A DNA stretch of 57,301 nucleotides from Rhodocyclaceae bacterium (GCA_004379165.1 NKXK01000041.1:1-57301); one strand, 5' to 3'; positions 1-11,149 are shown, numbered from the stretch's first letter. Made by a program: numbers and translations. Notes: generated by a model not told the origin, from the letters alone.

Positions 1-202
1 TGAGCATGAGTTCATGCGAGTAGCCGATGACTTGTTGCTTGTCGTCGTAGTAGGAGAAGGGAATCGAGGATTCGCGGTGGCCGAGCGTGATCGAGCCGCT
101 GTCCTTGATCTTCTTGAGGGTCAGGGACTCCTGAGCGTGGACCTGGGCGGAGGAAAACGCAGCGGCAACGAGGGCAGCTGCAGCGAGTCGGGCAAGTTGC
201 AT
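1..202 (-). CDS. Glutamate/aspartate-type ABC transporter periplasmic binding protein, N-terminal part only
   Basis: The first 67 codons of a periplasmic solute-binding protein, cut by the left edge of the window. A signal peptide is visible (MQLARLAAAALVAAAFSS, then a VHAQES cleavage region). It is followed by LKKIKDSGSITLGHRESS and IPFSYYDDKQQVIGYSHEL, which is how GltI-type glutamate/aspartate binding proteins begin. Members of this family deliver acidic amino acids to an inner-membrane GltJK-GltL permease. The start at 202 has a GGAGAAG ribosome site just upstream. The family call rests only on the N-terminus, so the exact substrate is uncertain. Confidence 0.75.
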   Translation of the reverse strand, partial: MQLARLAAAALVAAAFSSAQVHAQESLTLKKIKDSGSITLGHRESSIPFSYYDDKQQVIGYSHELML

Positions 203-219
203 GGAGCTTCTCCTTGGGG

Positions 220-1761
<1,542 letters not shown>

Positions 1762-1764
1762 GAC

Positions 1765-2676
1765 TTATCCAGCCCTGGGGCAGAAGCCCGTGATGGTGGC
1801 GACGGCGATGTTGCCGCAGCCTTCGTAAGTGATGTTGCTGAAACTGAGCATGCGTGCCAGCGCAATGCCACGACCATTGGGGTCGAACGCACGTTCGGGG
1901 TCCATCTCCAGAAAGCGCTGCCAGTCGAAGCCGGCGCCTTCATCGATGATACGCAAACGCACCGTCTGTGCGTCGCGCGTGAATTGCAGGCGTACCCGCT
2001 TGTTCCGGTTTTCCGGCAAGGCTGCCCGGCGGGTGATTTCCTCGTGCCAGGTGTCTTCGCGCTTGAGATGTAATTTATCGGCATAGCTCAGGCCAAGGTT
2101 GCCGTGCTCGACGCCATTGACCAGCAGCTCGGAAATGCCCATTACCGCGACATCCGGGCTGGGGCAGGCATGCGCAATGAAGGCGGCGAGCTGGCCGGCC
2201 TCTTCGATCGTCGTTACGGAAAACTCGCCCTGCTCGAGAAACTGCAGGCTGCTCACATGCTGATGCAGTTGTTGCTGCAGGCTGTCGCGGCTCGCGGCAT
2301 CGGCCAGTGCCGCGTGGACGATGGCCAGCATATCGTCGCGGTGGTAGGGCTTGGTGAGGTAGTAATAAGCACCGGCCTCCAGCCCTTCCCGGATCTGTGC
2401 CGGGGAGTTGGCGGCCGTTTGCAGGATGACCGGGATGCCGGCCAGACTCGGCTCGCCCTTCATCCGCTGCAGCAGGCCGATGCCGTCCAGTCCGGGCATC
2501 ATCCGGTCGAGAAGGATCAGGTCGAAACGATGGTCCGGAGTGATCAGCTGTGCCCATGCGGCTTCGCCGCAGTCGGCGGTGACGGTCGTAATGCCCGGCT
2601 GATCCTCGAAATAGGCTTCGAGGATCTCCAGGTTCAGCACCTCGTCATCGACCAGCAAAATACGTGTTTCGCTCAT
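1765..2676 (-). CDS. Response regulator with C-terminal HATPase (anti-sigma-factor-kinase-like) domain
   Basis: 303 aa. Residues 1-125 form a receiver with DD at 10-11, phospho-Asp57 (FDLILLDRMMPGLDG) and TKP. A linker follows. Residues about 175-300 form an RsbW/SpoIIAB-like ATPase: N-box ELLVNGVEHGN, G1 box DEGAGF, and GRGIALARML. Start ATG at 2676 is preferred because the receiver begins immediately (SETRILLVDDE); the open frame continues upstream only as antisense of the kinase gene. Together with the PP2C protein 3 bp downstream it looks like a phosphorelay-controlled partner-switching module. The antagonist/STAS protein is not in the window. Confidence 0.85.
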   Translation of the reverse strand: MSETRILLVDDEVLNLEILEAYFEDQPGITTVTADCGEAAWAQLITPDHRFDLILLDRMMPGLDGIGLLQRMKGEPSLAGIPVILQTAANSPAQIREGLEAGAYYYLTKPYHRDDMLAIVHAALADAASRDSLQQQLHQHVSSLQFLEQGEFSVTTIEEAGQLAAFIAHACPSPDVAVMGISELLVNGVEHGNLGLSYADKLHLKREDTWHEEITRRAALPENRNKRVRLQFTRDAQTVRLRIIDEGAGFDWQRFLEMDPERAFDPNGRGIALARMLSFSNITYEGCGNIAVATITGFCPRAG

Positions 2677-2686
2677 GACTCCCCAG

Positions 2687-4984
2687 TTATTCCTCGGCAT
2701 CGGTGAGCGGCAGCGTGACCGTAAAACAGGCGCTCCCCGAAGGCCGGTTTTTCCCCTCAATCGTACCATGGTGCTGACTGACGATGGCACGGCAAATCGC
2801 CAGCCGATGGCCGGTTCCGCCGGCACCGCTCTTGGCCGCACTGCTTTGCACGAACTTCTCGAAGATGAGCGCCAATTCATTCTCCGGGATGCCAACGCCT
2901 TCATCCTCGACACTGAGGGTGAGGGCCGCAACACGGCCGGTGTCGCCTGTCCCGCATCCGCTGGGCAGGTCGGCGGTCTGGATGCGGACTGCTATGCGGC
3001 CGCCATCCGGCGAAAACTTGATCGCATTCGACAGAAGGTTGTGGATGACTTGCAGCAGTCGCTCGCGATCGCCGGTCAAGGGGCTGAGGTCTGCGGCGGC
3101 ATCGAAATCCAGCTTTAGTCGCCGTTGCAGCAATAGAGGTTCAAGGTGACTGATGGCTTCCTGAACCAGTGCCGTGAGTAAAAGCACTTCGGGGCGCAGT
3201 TCCATGTGGCCCGATTCCAGCCTTGAGAGGTCGAGCAGTTCGTTGATCAGCCCAAGCAGGCGGGAAGCACTTTGTTCGACCCGCCCGAAATAGTGCAAAA
3301 TTTTGGATTGGCCGCAGGCGTCGGCCTTTTCCTGGCCCAACTGTGAAAAACTGAGGATGGCGTGCATCTGCGTCCGCAGTTCATGCGACATGTTGGCGAG
3401 AAACTCCGACTTGGCCTGATTGGCCGCACGGGCCTGTTCGACTGCAGCTACCAGCTTGGCAGTACGCTCATCGACCATTTCTTCGAGGTGGTCGCGATGA
3501 CGCAGCAACTCCAGTTCAGCCTGCTTGCGGTCGGTGATGTCGGAAACCGAACCGGCAATCTGCTGCGCCCGGCCAGGGGCATCGCGTACGGCTTCACCGC
3601 GCAGCCTAACCCAGCGCAGCGCGCCATCCGGACGCTTCAGCTGCAACTCGACATCGTAGGGCTCGCCATCACGCAGATGCCGGCGTAGCGCGGTGCGTCG
3701 ACGTACCTCATCTGCGGCCGGGAAATACACAGTGAAGTCGGCCAGGGTGCCAGGTGCATTCGCCGCGCTCAGCCCGATAATCTCGAGCAGGCGATCACTG
3801 ATGAACGACCTTTCGTGGCGCAGGTCATGGTCCCAGATGCCGTCATTGGTACCACGCGAGGCCAGGCGCAGCCGTTCCTCGGAGTCGTGCAGTTCCCGCG
3901 TCAGCTGCCGGGCATAGCGCTCGGCGCGTTCGCGTTGGGTCGCAAGATGATAGAAAAGCAGGCAGAGAAGTGCCGCGGCGAGCACGCCACCAACGAGAAT
4001 CAGCGTCGGTGTAACGAGCGGTGATTCGCTACTGCCGCTCGCGGGGGCAAAAAAGCGCAGCACCCAATTGCGGCCACCAAAGTCAATTTCGTGATGATGG
4101 CTTGCCGTGTCGTCATCGGCGGCCAGTTCAGGCGCTGAATCGTAGATCAGCGTGGCCTGTCCGCTGCTGCCACCATCATCGTGAATGCGAATCCGCAACT
4201 GGCTCTTCAGCGATACCTGCAGGGCATTGAGAAAATCGTCGGTGCGGTAACCCGTGAGGACGACGCCGGAAAAGGCCAGTCGGCGTTCCTCGACGTCGTT
4301 GATCGGCATGCCCGGGTGGTAGAGGGCATGCAGCAGCACAAAGCTCGGCCGGCGGCTTTCGCCATCCGGCACCAGGAAAATCGGGCCGCTCATGCGGACA
4401 TTGCGCGTGGCGATGGATGTCTCGATTGCTTCCCGGCGAACCGGTTCCGAGTAGAGGTCGAAACCGATGGCGCTCTGTAGTAGCGGCTTGTCCGGCGCGA
4501 TGAAAATGATCGGTGTGCTGAGATCTGCGGTCGACGCCGGAAAGACGCGAAAATCGGCACGGTCCGCCTGCTCACGGACAGCGGCAATCAGCCCCGAACG
4601 CTCAGGCTGGCGAACAGCCGTGGCATAGGCGTAGGCAAACAGTCCGGAGAGGCCGCGGTCAATGTCGATGGCGTGGGCAAAGCGGCGCCAGTGTGCGAGG
4701 TTGATTCCGGGGGCGGCCATCGCAAAGGCCTGGACCGAGCGCAGGAATTAGGCGTGCAACTGCAGTTGCACGCGGATCTCGGCGGTGATCGAGGCCGCTT
4801 CGACGGTGGCTGCCAGTTCGCGGAACTTGCGCTGGATGCCGGCTTGCCAGCGTGCGGCCAGCAGGCTGGCGCCGGCGAGTAAAAGGAAAAGGATCAGCGG
4901 CAACAGCCAGTTCAGGGTCCGCCGGCGCAGCAAACTGAGCCGCGCTTGAGGGATGGACCGAGTGGCGCTGCCCTGATCAGGCAT
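2687..4984 (-). pseudogene. CHASE-PAS sensor histidine kinase interrupted by an in-frame TAA
   Basis: Read through one stop, this is a 765-aa membrane kinase. TM1 lies near residues 23-43 (LNWLLPLILFLLLAGASLLA), then a CHASE sensor, TM2 (LVGGVLAAALLCLLFYHLA), a PAS domain, an H-box FLANMSHELRTQMHAILSF, an N-box HNLLSNAIKF and a G1 box DEGVGIPE. A TAA at 4748-4750 splits it: both halves are in one frame and read QLHA-stop-FLRSVQAF, so a CAA glutamine codon probably became TAA. The second glycine box is also altered (GTGHRLAI where GTGLGLAI is usual). The start at 4984 overlaps the ABC exporter's stop by 8 bp, so it was built as part of that operon. A truncated cytoplasmic kinase from an internal start (ATG 4708) is possible but would lack TM1. 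Confidence 0.8.
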
Positions 4985-6782
4985 GGCTGGCGTCTTCCTG
5001 CTGTTGCAGCGTCCACATCCGCGCGTAGTGGCCGCCTGCCGCCAGCAGTGCGCCATGCGAGCCGCGTTCGATGATGCGCCCGTCGCTGAAGACGAGGATT
5101 TCATCGGCATTCATTACCGTCGACAGGCGATGGGCGATGATCAGCGTCGTCCGTCCGATTGCGGCCTGTTCCAGCTGGCTCTGGATGGCGCGCTCGGTCG
5201 CCGAGTCGAGGGCGGAGGTTGCCTCGTCGAAGATCATGATCGGCGGATTCTTGAGCAGGGCGCGGGCGATGGCGACGCGCTGCTTCTCGCCGCCTGAGAG
5301 TTTCAGGCCACGCTCGCCGACACGGGTCTCGTATTTCTTCGGCAGGCTCTCGATGAAATCGTGCAGCTGCGCGGCACGGGCAGCGGCATAGACCTCCTCG
5401 GCGCTGGCCTCGGGGCGGCCATAGTTGATGTTGTAGAAAATACTGTCATTGAACAGCACCGTGTCCTGCGGCACGATGCCGATGGCCGCACGCAGGCTGG
5501 ATTGCCGCAACTGGCGGATATCCTCGCCGCCGACCCTCAGCGCACCGCCGCTGACGTCGTAGAAGCGATACAGCAAGCGTGCCAGCGTCGATTTTCCGGC
5601 GCCGGAATGACCAACGGCAGCCACTGTACGCCCGGGGGCAATGCTGAAATTAACGTCCTTGAGGATGGGGCGCTCGACGTCGTAGGCGAAATCAACCGAC
5701 TGGAAATCGACGCCCAGCGGGCCGGCGGGTAAATGGCGCGCATCCGGGGCGTCGGCGATTTCCCGGTTTTCATTGAGCAGCAGGAACATCCGCTCGATGT
5801 CGGTGAGGGCCTGGCGGATCTCGCGATAGACGACGCCGAGAAAGTTGAGCGGAATGTAGAGCTGGATCAGGAAGGCATTGACCAGCACCAGATCGCCGAT
5901 GGTCATCCGGCCATCGACGACGCCCTGCGCGGCGCGCCACATCATCGCCGTGACGCCGAGGGCAATAATCGCCTGCTGGCCGAGATTGAGGTAGGCCAGC
6001 GTTTTCTGGCTGCGAATGGCGGCAGCTTCCCACTTGACCATCTGCTCGTCGTAGCGGCGCGCCTCCCAGGCTTCGTTGTTGAAGTACTTCACCGTCTCGT
6101 AGTTGAGCAGGCTGTCGATGGCGCGGGTGTTGGCGGCCGAGTCGTTCTCGTTTACCGCCCGGCGGATGTCGATGCGCCAGTTGCTCAGTTTGACGGTGTA
6201 AACGATGTAGGCCGTCAGTGAAATCAGCGTGATGACGACGAAACCGGCATCGTACTGAACAAAGAGGATGCCCAGCACCAGCCCGATCTCGACCAGCGTC
6301 GGCAGGATCGAATAGAGAGTGTAGGAAATCAGACTGGAGATCGAGCGTGAGCCGCGCTCAATGTCGCGCGAGACGCCGCCGGTCTGGCGCTCAAGATGGA
6401 AGCGCAGCGACAGCGCATGCAGGTGCTGAAAGACTTCGAGAGCGACCTTGCGAACGGCACGCTGGGTGACGCGGGCAAAAAGCAGTTCGCGCAGTTCGGT
6501 GAATAGTGCGGTCGAAAAACGGAGCGCGCCATAAAGCGCGAGCAGCAGGATCGGCATCGCCAGCACCTGCTGACTGCTCGACAGATTGTCGATCATCTCC
6601 TTGAATACCACCGGAACGCTGACGTTAGCGACCTTGGCGCCGATCAAGCAGGCCAGTGCCAGCGAAACGCGCAGGCGATATTGCCAGAGATAGGGGAAGA
6701 GCGTACGGAGAGTCTGCCAGGCGTGGCTGTCGGGCAGCGGCTGGCCGGCGGGCGGTTTGGGAAGGGCGGTGGCGCGGCGCAT
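4977..6782 (-). CDS. Atm1/HMT1-type ABC transporter, fused permease and ATPase
   Basis: 601 aa half-transporter that would work as a homodimer in the inner membrane. The N-terminal half holds six membrane helices (type IV exporter fold). The C-terminal half holds Walker A GHSGAGKS, Q-loop VPQDTVLFNDSIFYNI, signature LSGGEKQR, Walker B IMIFDEATSALD and H-loop IIAHRLS. The sequence between residues 215 and 260 (LLNYETVKYFNNE) is typical of the Atm1/ABCB7/HMT1 group, which exports glutathione conjugates or Fe-S precursors; the substrate here is inferred from family only. It is first in the operon leading to the CHASE kinase and two response regulators, an unusual pairing. Confidence 0.88.
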   Translation of the reverse strand: MRRATALPKPPAGQPLPDSHAWQTLRTLFPYLWQYRLRVSLALACLIGAKVANVSVPVVFKEMIDNLSSSQQVLAMPILLLALYGALRFSTALFTELRELLFARVTQRAVRKVALEVFQHLHALSLRFHLERQTGGVSRDIERGSRSISSLISYTLYSILPTLVEIGLVLGILFVQYDAGFVVITLISLTAYIVYTVKLSNWRIDIRRAVNENDSAANTRAIDSLLNYETVKYFNNEAWEARRYDEQMVKWEAAAIRSQKTLAYLNLGQQAIIALGVTAMMWRAAQGVVDGRMTIGDLVLVNAFLIQLYIPLNFLGVVYREIRQALTDIERMFLLLNENREIADAPDARHLPAGPLGVDFQSVDFAYDVERPILKDVNFSIAPGRTVAAVGHSGAGKSTLARLLYRFYDVSGGALRVGGEDIRQLRQSSLRAAIGIVPQDTVLFNDSIFYNINYGRPEASAEEVYAAARAAQLHDFIESLPKKYETRVGERGLKLSGGEKQRVAIARALLKNPPIMIFDEATSALDSATERAIQSQLEQAAIGRTTLIIAHRLSTVMNADEILVFSDGRIIERGSHGALLAAGGHYARMWTLQQQEDASHA

Positions 6783-6883
6783 GGCTTGAAATCGTTGTTG
6801 TCGTTCTTTCGGTCGGGCTACCAGTATATGAAAACTCCGGGCTTTCCGCGAAAATCAGGGCTCCCGTCTGAAATGAGGCAATC

Positions 6884-7297
6884 ATGACCGCTGAACGCAT
6901 CCCGCTCCCCGCTGGCCCGGTAACGCTTTGCGTTGTGCCGATGCCAGCCGATCTCAACCAGAACGGCGACGTTTTCGGCGGCTGGGTCATGGCCCAGGTC
7001 GACGTGGCCGGCGCCATCCCCGCGATGCGCCGCGCCCGGGGTCGGGTGGCGACCGTTTCGGTGAATTCCTTCCTCTTCAAGCAGCCGATTTCCGTGGGCG
7101 ATATTGTCAGCTTTTACGCCGATATCGTGCGCGTCGGGCGGACATCGATCACGGTCAAGGTCGAGGTTTTCGCCGAGCGGAATTACGCCAATCCCATCGT
7201 CGTCAAAGTGACCGAAGCCGAATTGACCTACGTGGCCATCGACGCCGATGGCAACAAACGTGAGGTTCCGCCCGAAGTTTCGAGCAAAATGGAATAA
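6884..7297 (+). CDS. YciA-type acyl-CoA thioesterase (hotdog fold)
   Basis: 137 aa. The hotdog-fold region is clear: NQNGDVFGGWVMAQVDVAG, with the catalytic Asp in GGWVMAQVD, then RVATVSVNSFLFKQPISVGD and SFYADIVRVGRTSI. These are hallmarks of YciA/BACH thioesterases, which hydrolyse acyl-CoAs to free acid and CoA in the cytoplasm as hexamers. It is divergent from the ABC exporter and lies 46 bp before the FadL-like porin gene, so both may handle fatty acids. Only a short spacer (6783-6883) is left for the two divergent promoters. Confidence 0.85.
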   Translation: MTAERIPLPAGPVTLCVVPMPADLNQNGDVFGGWVMAQVDVAGAIPAMRRARGRVATVSVNSFLFKQPISVGDIVSFYADIVRVGRTSITVKVEVFAERNYANPIVVKVTEAELTYVAIDADGNKREVPPEVSSKME

Positions 7298-7343
7298 AAT
7301 CCGGCAGTTAATCAAATTGCCTCGCCTCGAGGGGAGCCTGACA

Positions 7344-8549
7344 ATGAACAAGATGACCATGCGCGTGTTACCGGCCCTGCTGCTGGCAGCCTTTTCCGGC
7401 GCTGCCAGCGCGGCGGCCTTCCAGCTATGGGAGCAAAATGCCAGCGGACTGGGAACAGCCTACGCCGGCTCGGCGGCGGTCGCCGACAACGCCAGCACCA
7501 ACTTCTTCAACCCGGCCGGGCTGACGCAGTTGAGCGGTTTCCAGTTTTCGGCGGGGGTGGCGGCGGTTGGGCCGAACTACGAGTTCCGTAACGAAAACTC
7601 GACGGGTACCGGTGGAAATGGCGGCAATGCCGGCGGCTGGGCGGCGGTGCCCAACTTTTACCTGTCGGCGCAGCTTGCCAAGGACTGGGCCCTGGGCTTC
7701 GGGGTGTCGGCGCCTTTTGGCCTGGCGACTGAATACGACAGCAACTGGATCGGTCGCAATCAGGCGGTCAAGTCGGAAATCAAGACCATTAACTACAACC
7801 CGTCATTGGCGTATAAGGTCAATGACAAGGTATCGCTCGGATTTGGCATTAATTATCAGAGCATTGACGGTGAATTGACTCGGTCGAGTAGCGTACCCGG
7901 AGTCGGTAGCGTCAAACTCAAAGGCGATGACGCCTCCTGGGGCTGGAACGCCGGGGCCTTGTTCACCCTCTCGCCTGCCATGCGGGTCGGAGTGTCCTAC
8001 CGTTCTGCGGTCAGTCATACGCTGGAAGGCAATGTCACGACCAATCTCGGCCAGACGCCGGTACGTGCCGACGTCAAGCTGCCCGACAGCCTGATCCTGT
8101 CAGTCTGGCAGCAGGTTTCCGACCGCTGGGAAGCGATGGGCGATCTCAGCTATACCCGCTGGAACACGCTCAAGTCGCTGGACGTGTACAACCGCAATAC
8201 GGGTGCATTCGTCTCCAGCGAGACTTTTGCCTACGATAACTCCTGGCGGATTGCCTGGGGGGCTGCCTACAAGGCCAGTGATGCGGCCAAGATCAAGTTC
8301 GGCATTGCCTACGACCGGACGCCGGTGAGTACTGACGACCGTAGCGCCCGAGTGCCGGACAATGACCGGCTCTGGTTGTCGCTCGGCGGTCAGTGGAACG
8401 CCGGTCGGGTCGGCAAGGTGGATGTCGGTTACGCCTACCTGTATGTCAAGGATCCGAGCATCCGCCAGAACCGTAATGGCGTGAACCTCAACGGTCACTA
8501 CGACGCCAGCGCCCACATCCTCGGCGTCCAGTACTCGGTCGGCTTCTAG
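7344..8549 (+). CDS. FadL/OmpP1/TodX-family outer-membrane porin for hydrophobic compounds
   Basis: 401 aa with a signal peptide (MRVLPALLLAAFSGAASAAA). It is followed directly by AFQLWEQNASGLGTAYAG, the FadL-family N-terminal plug, then NASTNFFNPAGLTQLSGFQ. The rest alternates as a 14-stranded beta barrel and ends in aromatic Phe (HILGVQYSVGF), as BamA substrates do. FadL proteins carry long-chain fatty acids or hydrocarbons across the outer membrane. Start ATG 7344 is chosen over an upstream in-frame start at 7248 because it has a GGGGAGC ribosome site 8 bp upstream and gives a clean signal peptide. Confidence 0.88.
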   Translation: MNKMTMRVLPALLLAAFSGAASAAAFQLWEQNASGLGTAYAGSAAVADNASTNFFNPAGLTQLSGFQFSAGVAAVGPNYEFRNENSTGTGGNGGNAGGWAAVPNFYLSAQLAKDWALGFGVSAPFGLATEYDSNWIGRNQAVKSEIKTINYNPSLAYKVNDKVSLGFGINYQSIDGELTRSSSVPGVGSVKLKGDDASWGWNAGALFTLSPAMRVGVSYRSAVSHTLEGNVTTNLGQTPVRADVKLPDSLILSVWQQVSDRWEAMGDLSYTRWNTLKSLDVYNRNTGAFVSSETFAYDNSWRIAWGAAYKASDAAKIKFGIAYDRTPVSTDDRSARVPDNDRLWLSLGGQWNAGRVGKVDVGYAYLYVKDPSIRQNRNGVNLNGHYDASAHILGVQYSVGF

Positions 8550-8554
8550 GGACG

Positions 8555-9154
8555 GTGAGTTTGCCGGCGATGGAACTCGGCGGGTTCAGTATCGGGGTGC
8601 GTGAAGGCGTCCTCGGGCTGATCGCGCTGGTCGCCCTGTACATCATCGTCGTGCTGGCGCGCATGATTCTGCTGCGCCGTCAGCCGAATACACCGGCCGC
8701 GCCTGAGGTGCCGTCGCCCACCCCGGTGACTCCGGAGAGGCTAGCCCCCGTGGTGACGCCGGAGCTGGTCGCTGACGACGATACTCCGGTGCTGGCGGTG
8801 CCGGTCGAGCCGCCGGACGAAATTGAAACGCCGATCCCGCCGGCGCTGGCCAATGCCTGGGAAGCCGCCGCTGCCAGCGTCGCCGACGAAAACGTCCGCC
8901 AGACCCTGGCGCAGGAAGTCGTACAGTTGCGTGACGAGGTCGATGCGATCCGGGGCGAGCTGGCGGCGCTGCGCGAGGACATGCAGCACGAACTGGCCCA
9001 CTTGCGGGCTGCTCAGTCGATGTCGCCGATCTACGGCGATGCAATGCAACTGGCGGTGGCTGGCTATGATCCGGCCTTGATTGCAGAGCGTTGCGGTATC
9101 GCCCGCGCCGAGGCCGAGCTGGTCGTCGCCCTGGCCAAAAGCCAGGCGCAGTGA
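8555..9154 (+). CDS. DUF2802 membrane-anchored protein
   Basis: 199 aa. One membrane helix near residues 14-38 (GVLGLIALVALYIIVVLARM), a Pro-rich linker to about residue 105, a coiled-coil stretch (VQLRDEVDAIRGELAALRED), then a small helical domain that starts near SPIYGDAMQLAVAGYDPAL and has an HTH-like look (IAERCGIARAEAELVVALA). That last part is the DUF2802 signature; its function is not established. GTG at 8555 lies 5 bp after the porin stop; ATG 8570 is an alternative start. It overlaps nothing and runs straight into the SPOR gene, suggesting cotranscription. Confidence 0.75.
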   Translation: MSLPAMELGGFSIGVREGVLGLIALVALYIIVVLARMILLRRQPNTPAAPEVPSPTPVTPERLAPVVTPELVADDDTPVLAVPVEPPDEIETPIPPALANAWEAAAASVADENVRQTLAQEVVQLRDEVDAIRGELAALREDMQHELAHLRAAQSMSPIYGDAMQLAVAGYDPALIAERCGIARAEAELVVALAKSQAQ

Positions 9155-9161
9155 GGAAAAC

Positions 9162-9947
9162 ATGGCTGAACCGGTAGATAAACCCGAGAGTGCAGACGAG
9201 GAGGCCGGCGAACTGCGCGGCAAATTGCTGCGCCGCCTGGCCTTGGCTGGCGTGTTGGTCGCCCTGCTACTCGGCGTATTGGTGCTTTTCGATTACCTTT
9301 CCAATCCGCCGGATGACGACGATTCGCCGGTGTTCAGCAAACCGGTGCCCGTCGCCCCGCGCAAGGAAGTGTCGCAGCCCGTCAAGCCGGCGACCGACCT
9401 GCCTGAACCGCCACCGGTCGCTTTGGTGCCCGCGGAACCGCCACCGGCGCCCGCGGTGGCGGCCGCACCTGCCCCGGCAACCCCCCCGGTACCCACCGCC
9501 GGCGAGCGTCCCGAAATTCGCAACAATTCCGCGTCGACCGCAGCCGCGCCGGCCGCCGCCGTGGTTCGTCCATCGCCGCGGACCGTTCCCGAAGTCACCG
9601 AAGCGCCCCCGATGGCGCCTCCATCGCCACGTACAGTCGAGGCTGCACCGGTCGAGCCGGCAAAGCCGTCGGCGCGTCTGGTCGAAACCCGGCCGGCGCC
9701 CGTCATTGCGCCGCAGGCGCCGCGGCTGTTCTCCGGCTTTGTCCTGCAGGCGGGGGTGTTTTCGAGCATGCAGCGGGCGGAGGAGTTGCACGCCCGCCTC
9801 GCCTTGAGCGGCGTGCCCAGCAGCGTCGAAACCCGGGTTCAGGTTGGACCCTTCCGCACCCGTCAGGAAGCCGAGCAGGCGCAGCAGAAGCTGCGCGAGC
9901 AGGGGATCGAGACGGTGCTTGTCGCACCCAAGGGCGCTGGCCGCTGA
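9162..9947 (+). CDS. SPOR-domain cell-envelope protein (FtsN/DedD-like)
   Basis: 261 aa. A short cytoplasmic tail is followed by one membrane helix (LALAGVLVALLLGVLVLFDY), a long Pro/Ala/Val linker (about residues 55-180), and a C-terminal SPOR domain (FVLQAGVFSSMQRAEELHA, then VQVGPFRTRQEAEQAQQKL). SPOR domains bind denuded septal peptidoglycan, so a role at the division site is likely. Start ATG 9162 follows GAGGAAAAC and lies 7 bp after DUF2802. Upstream in-frame codons are antisense-like and ignored. It is cotranscribed with the DUF2802 gene. Confidence 0.82.
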   Translation: MAEPVDKPESADEEAGELRGKLLRRLALAGVLVALLLGVLVLFDYLSNPPDDDDSPVFSKPVPVAPRKEVSQPVKPATDLPEPPPVALVPAEPPPAPAVAAAPAPATPPVPTAGERPEIRNNSASTAAAPAAAVVRPSPRTVPEVTEAPPMAPPSPRTVEAAPVEPAKPSARLVETRPAPVIAPQAPRLFSGFVLQAGVFSSMQRAEELHARLALSGVPSSVETRVQVGPFRTRQEAEQAQQKLREQGIETVLVAPKGAGR

Positions 9948-9967
9948 TCCGGCGCCTGTCGCCCGGC

Positions 9968-10300
9968 TCAGGGCATGCCTGGCAGGCGCGGCAGGCCGAG
10001 GCTGCGGCGCACATCTCGATGCAGTTGCAGGGGCGGCGGCATGCTGCGTGACGGACGGTCATCATATCGGCGATCGTAACCCCGATCATAGTTCCTGTGG
10101 CCGTAACGGTCGTTGTCGTAATAGTAGTAGGTCGTCGTACCCGCATAGGTGCGATAGGTCGGGTAGCTGTCGACATAGACCGGCCCGCTGCGATAGCCGA
10201 CGTGGCCGGCCGGCACCACCGTGCAGGCACCGAGCAGCGCGATCAGGCCGGCAGCAAGCAGGGTGCGAAACAGCGGACGGCGAATTGAGCGAGTGGTCAT
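9968..10300 (-). CDS. Small Tyr/Arg-rich lipoprotein
   Basis: 110 aa. The signal sequence carries a lipobox (ALLGAC), so it is a likely lipoprotein processed at Cys26. The mature part is rich in Tyr, Arg and Asp (TYYYYDNDRYGHRNYDRGYD) and ends in a basic helical stretch (LQLHRDVRRSLGLPRLPGMP). No enzyme motif is seen. Proteins like this are common as unassigned envelope lipoproteins in betaproteobacteria. It converges with the SPOR gene. Start ATG 10300 is chosen because the signal peptide begins there. Confidence 0.7.
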   Translation of the reverse strand: MTTRSIRRPLFRTLLAAGLIALLGACTVVPAGHVGYRSGPVYVDSYPTYRTYAGTTTYYYYDNDRYGHRNYDRGYDRRYDDRPSRSMPPPLQLHRDVRRSLGLPRLPGMP

Positions 10301-10382
10301 GGCAGATGTTTGGAGTGGGCTTGAGCGAATAACGCGAGTCCCGATTCCGGCGCTGACCCTGGGTTGTAAGCGAATGTTGCAA

Positions 10383-10709
10383 TCACCCGCCAGCGGCCTT
10401 TTGCAGGCGCCGCAGGAAAACATTCATCTCCTTGGCCGCCTGAATGTCGCCCCTGGTTTCGGCGACACGGATTCCCTGTTCGTAGGCGGCGATGGCCGTC
10501 GCGGCATCGCCGGCCTCGGCCGCCGCCTTACCCAAAGCCTTCCAGGCCGCGGAATAGCTCGGGTCGCGCTCGACCGCGGCCTGAAACTGGGCTGCAGCCT
10601 TGTCCGGTGCACCGGCCTTGAGGTATTCATTGCCCAGTGAAAAACGCAGCAAGGCACCATCGCGCGGGCCGCCCAGCATTTTTTCCAGCGATTCGATTCT
10701 CGGGTTCAT
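10383..10709 (-). CDS. Small tetratricopeptide-repeat protein
   Basis: 108 aa with about two TPR units: LLRFSLGNEYLKAGAPDKAA, AAVERDPSYSAAWKALGKAA and DAATAIAAYEQGIRVAETRG, followed by a helical tail (AAKEMNVFLRRLQKAAGG). No signal peptide is present, so it is cytoplasmic. TPR proteins of this size are scaffolds with unknown partners. It is divergent from the RidA gene, with only 43 bp between the two start codons. Confidence 0.78.
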   Translation of the reverse strand: MNPRIESLEKMLGGPRDGALLRFSLGNEYLKAGAPDKAAAQFQAAVERDPSYSAAWKALGKAAAEAGDAATAIAAYEQGIRVAETRGDIQAAKEMNVFLRRLQKAAGG

Positions 10710-10752
10710 CTAAAATCCGCTTTTCTCATTCATCAAGACAGGACAGCATTCC

Positions 10753-11136
10753 ATGGCCAAGACCATCATTGCCACCCCGAACGCACCGGCCGCCATCGGT
10801 ACCTATTCGCAGGCCGTCCGCGTCGGCGACACCGTTTACATGTCCGGCCAGATCGGCCTCGATCCGGCGAGCATGCAGATGGTAGACGGGATCGACGCGC
10901 AAATTGTTCGCGTTTTTGAAAATCTCAAGGCCGTGGCGGAAGCCGCTGGTGGTTCGCTGGCCGATGTTGTCAAACTCAATGTCTTTCTGGTCGATCTCGC
11001 CAACTTTGCCAAGGTCAATGAAACCATGGCCCGTTACTTCAGCGAGCCCTTCCCGGCACGCGCCGCTGTCGGCGTCAAGGAATTGCCGCGCGGCGCGCTG
11101 GTTGAGGCCGATGCGGTAATGGTGTTCGACTGCTGA
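10753..11136 (+). CDS. ridA: RidA-family 2-iminobutanoate/2-iminopropanoate deaminase
   Basis: 127 aa, the usual RidA length. Landmarks are [22 protein letters not shown], the Arg in [19 protein letters not shown] (binds the substrate carboxylate) and the C-terminal VEADAVMV strand. RidA trimers hydrolyse reactive enamine/imine intermediates produced by PLP enzymes such as threonine dehydratase. It sits 13 bp ahead of recG and is probably cotranscribed with it. Confidence 0.9.
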   Translation: MAKTIIATPNAPAAIGTYSQAVRVGDTVYMSGQIGLDPASMQMVDGIDAQIVRVFENLKAVAEAAGGSLADVVKLNVFLVDLANFAKVNETMARYFSEPFPARAAVGVKELPRGALVEADAVMVFDC

Positions 11137-11149
11137 GTCTTCTGACGCG

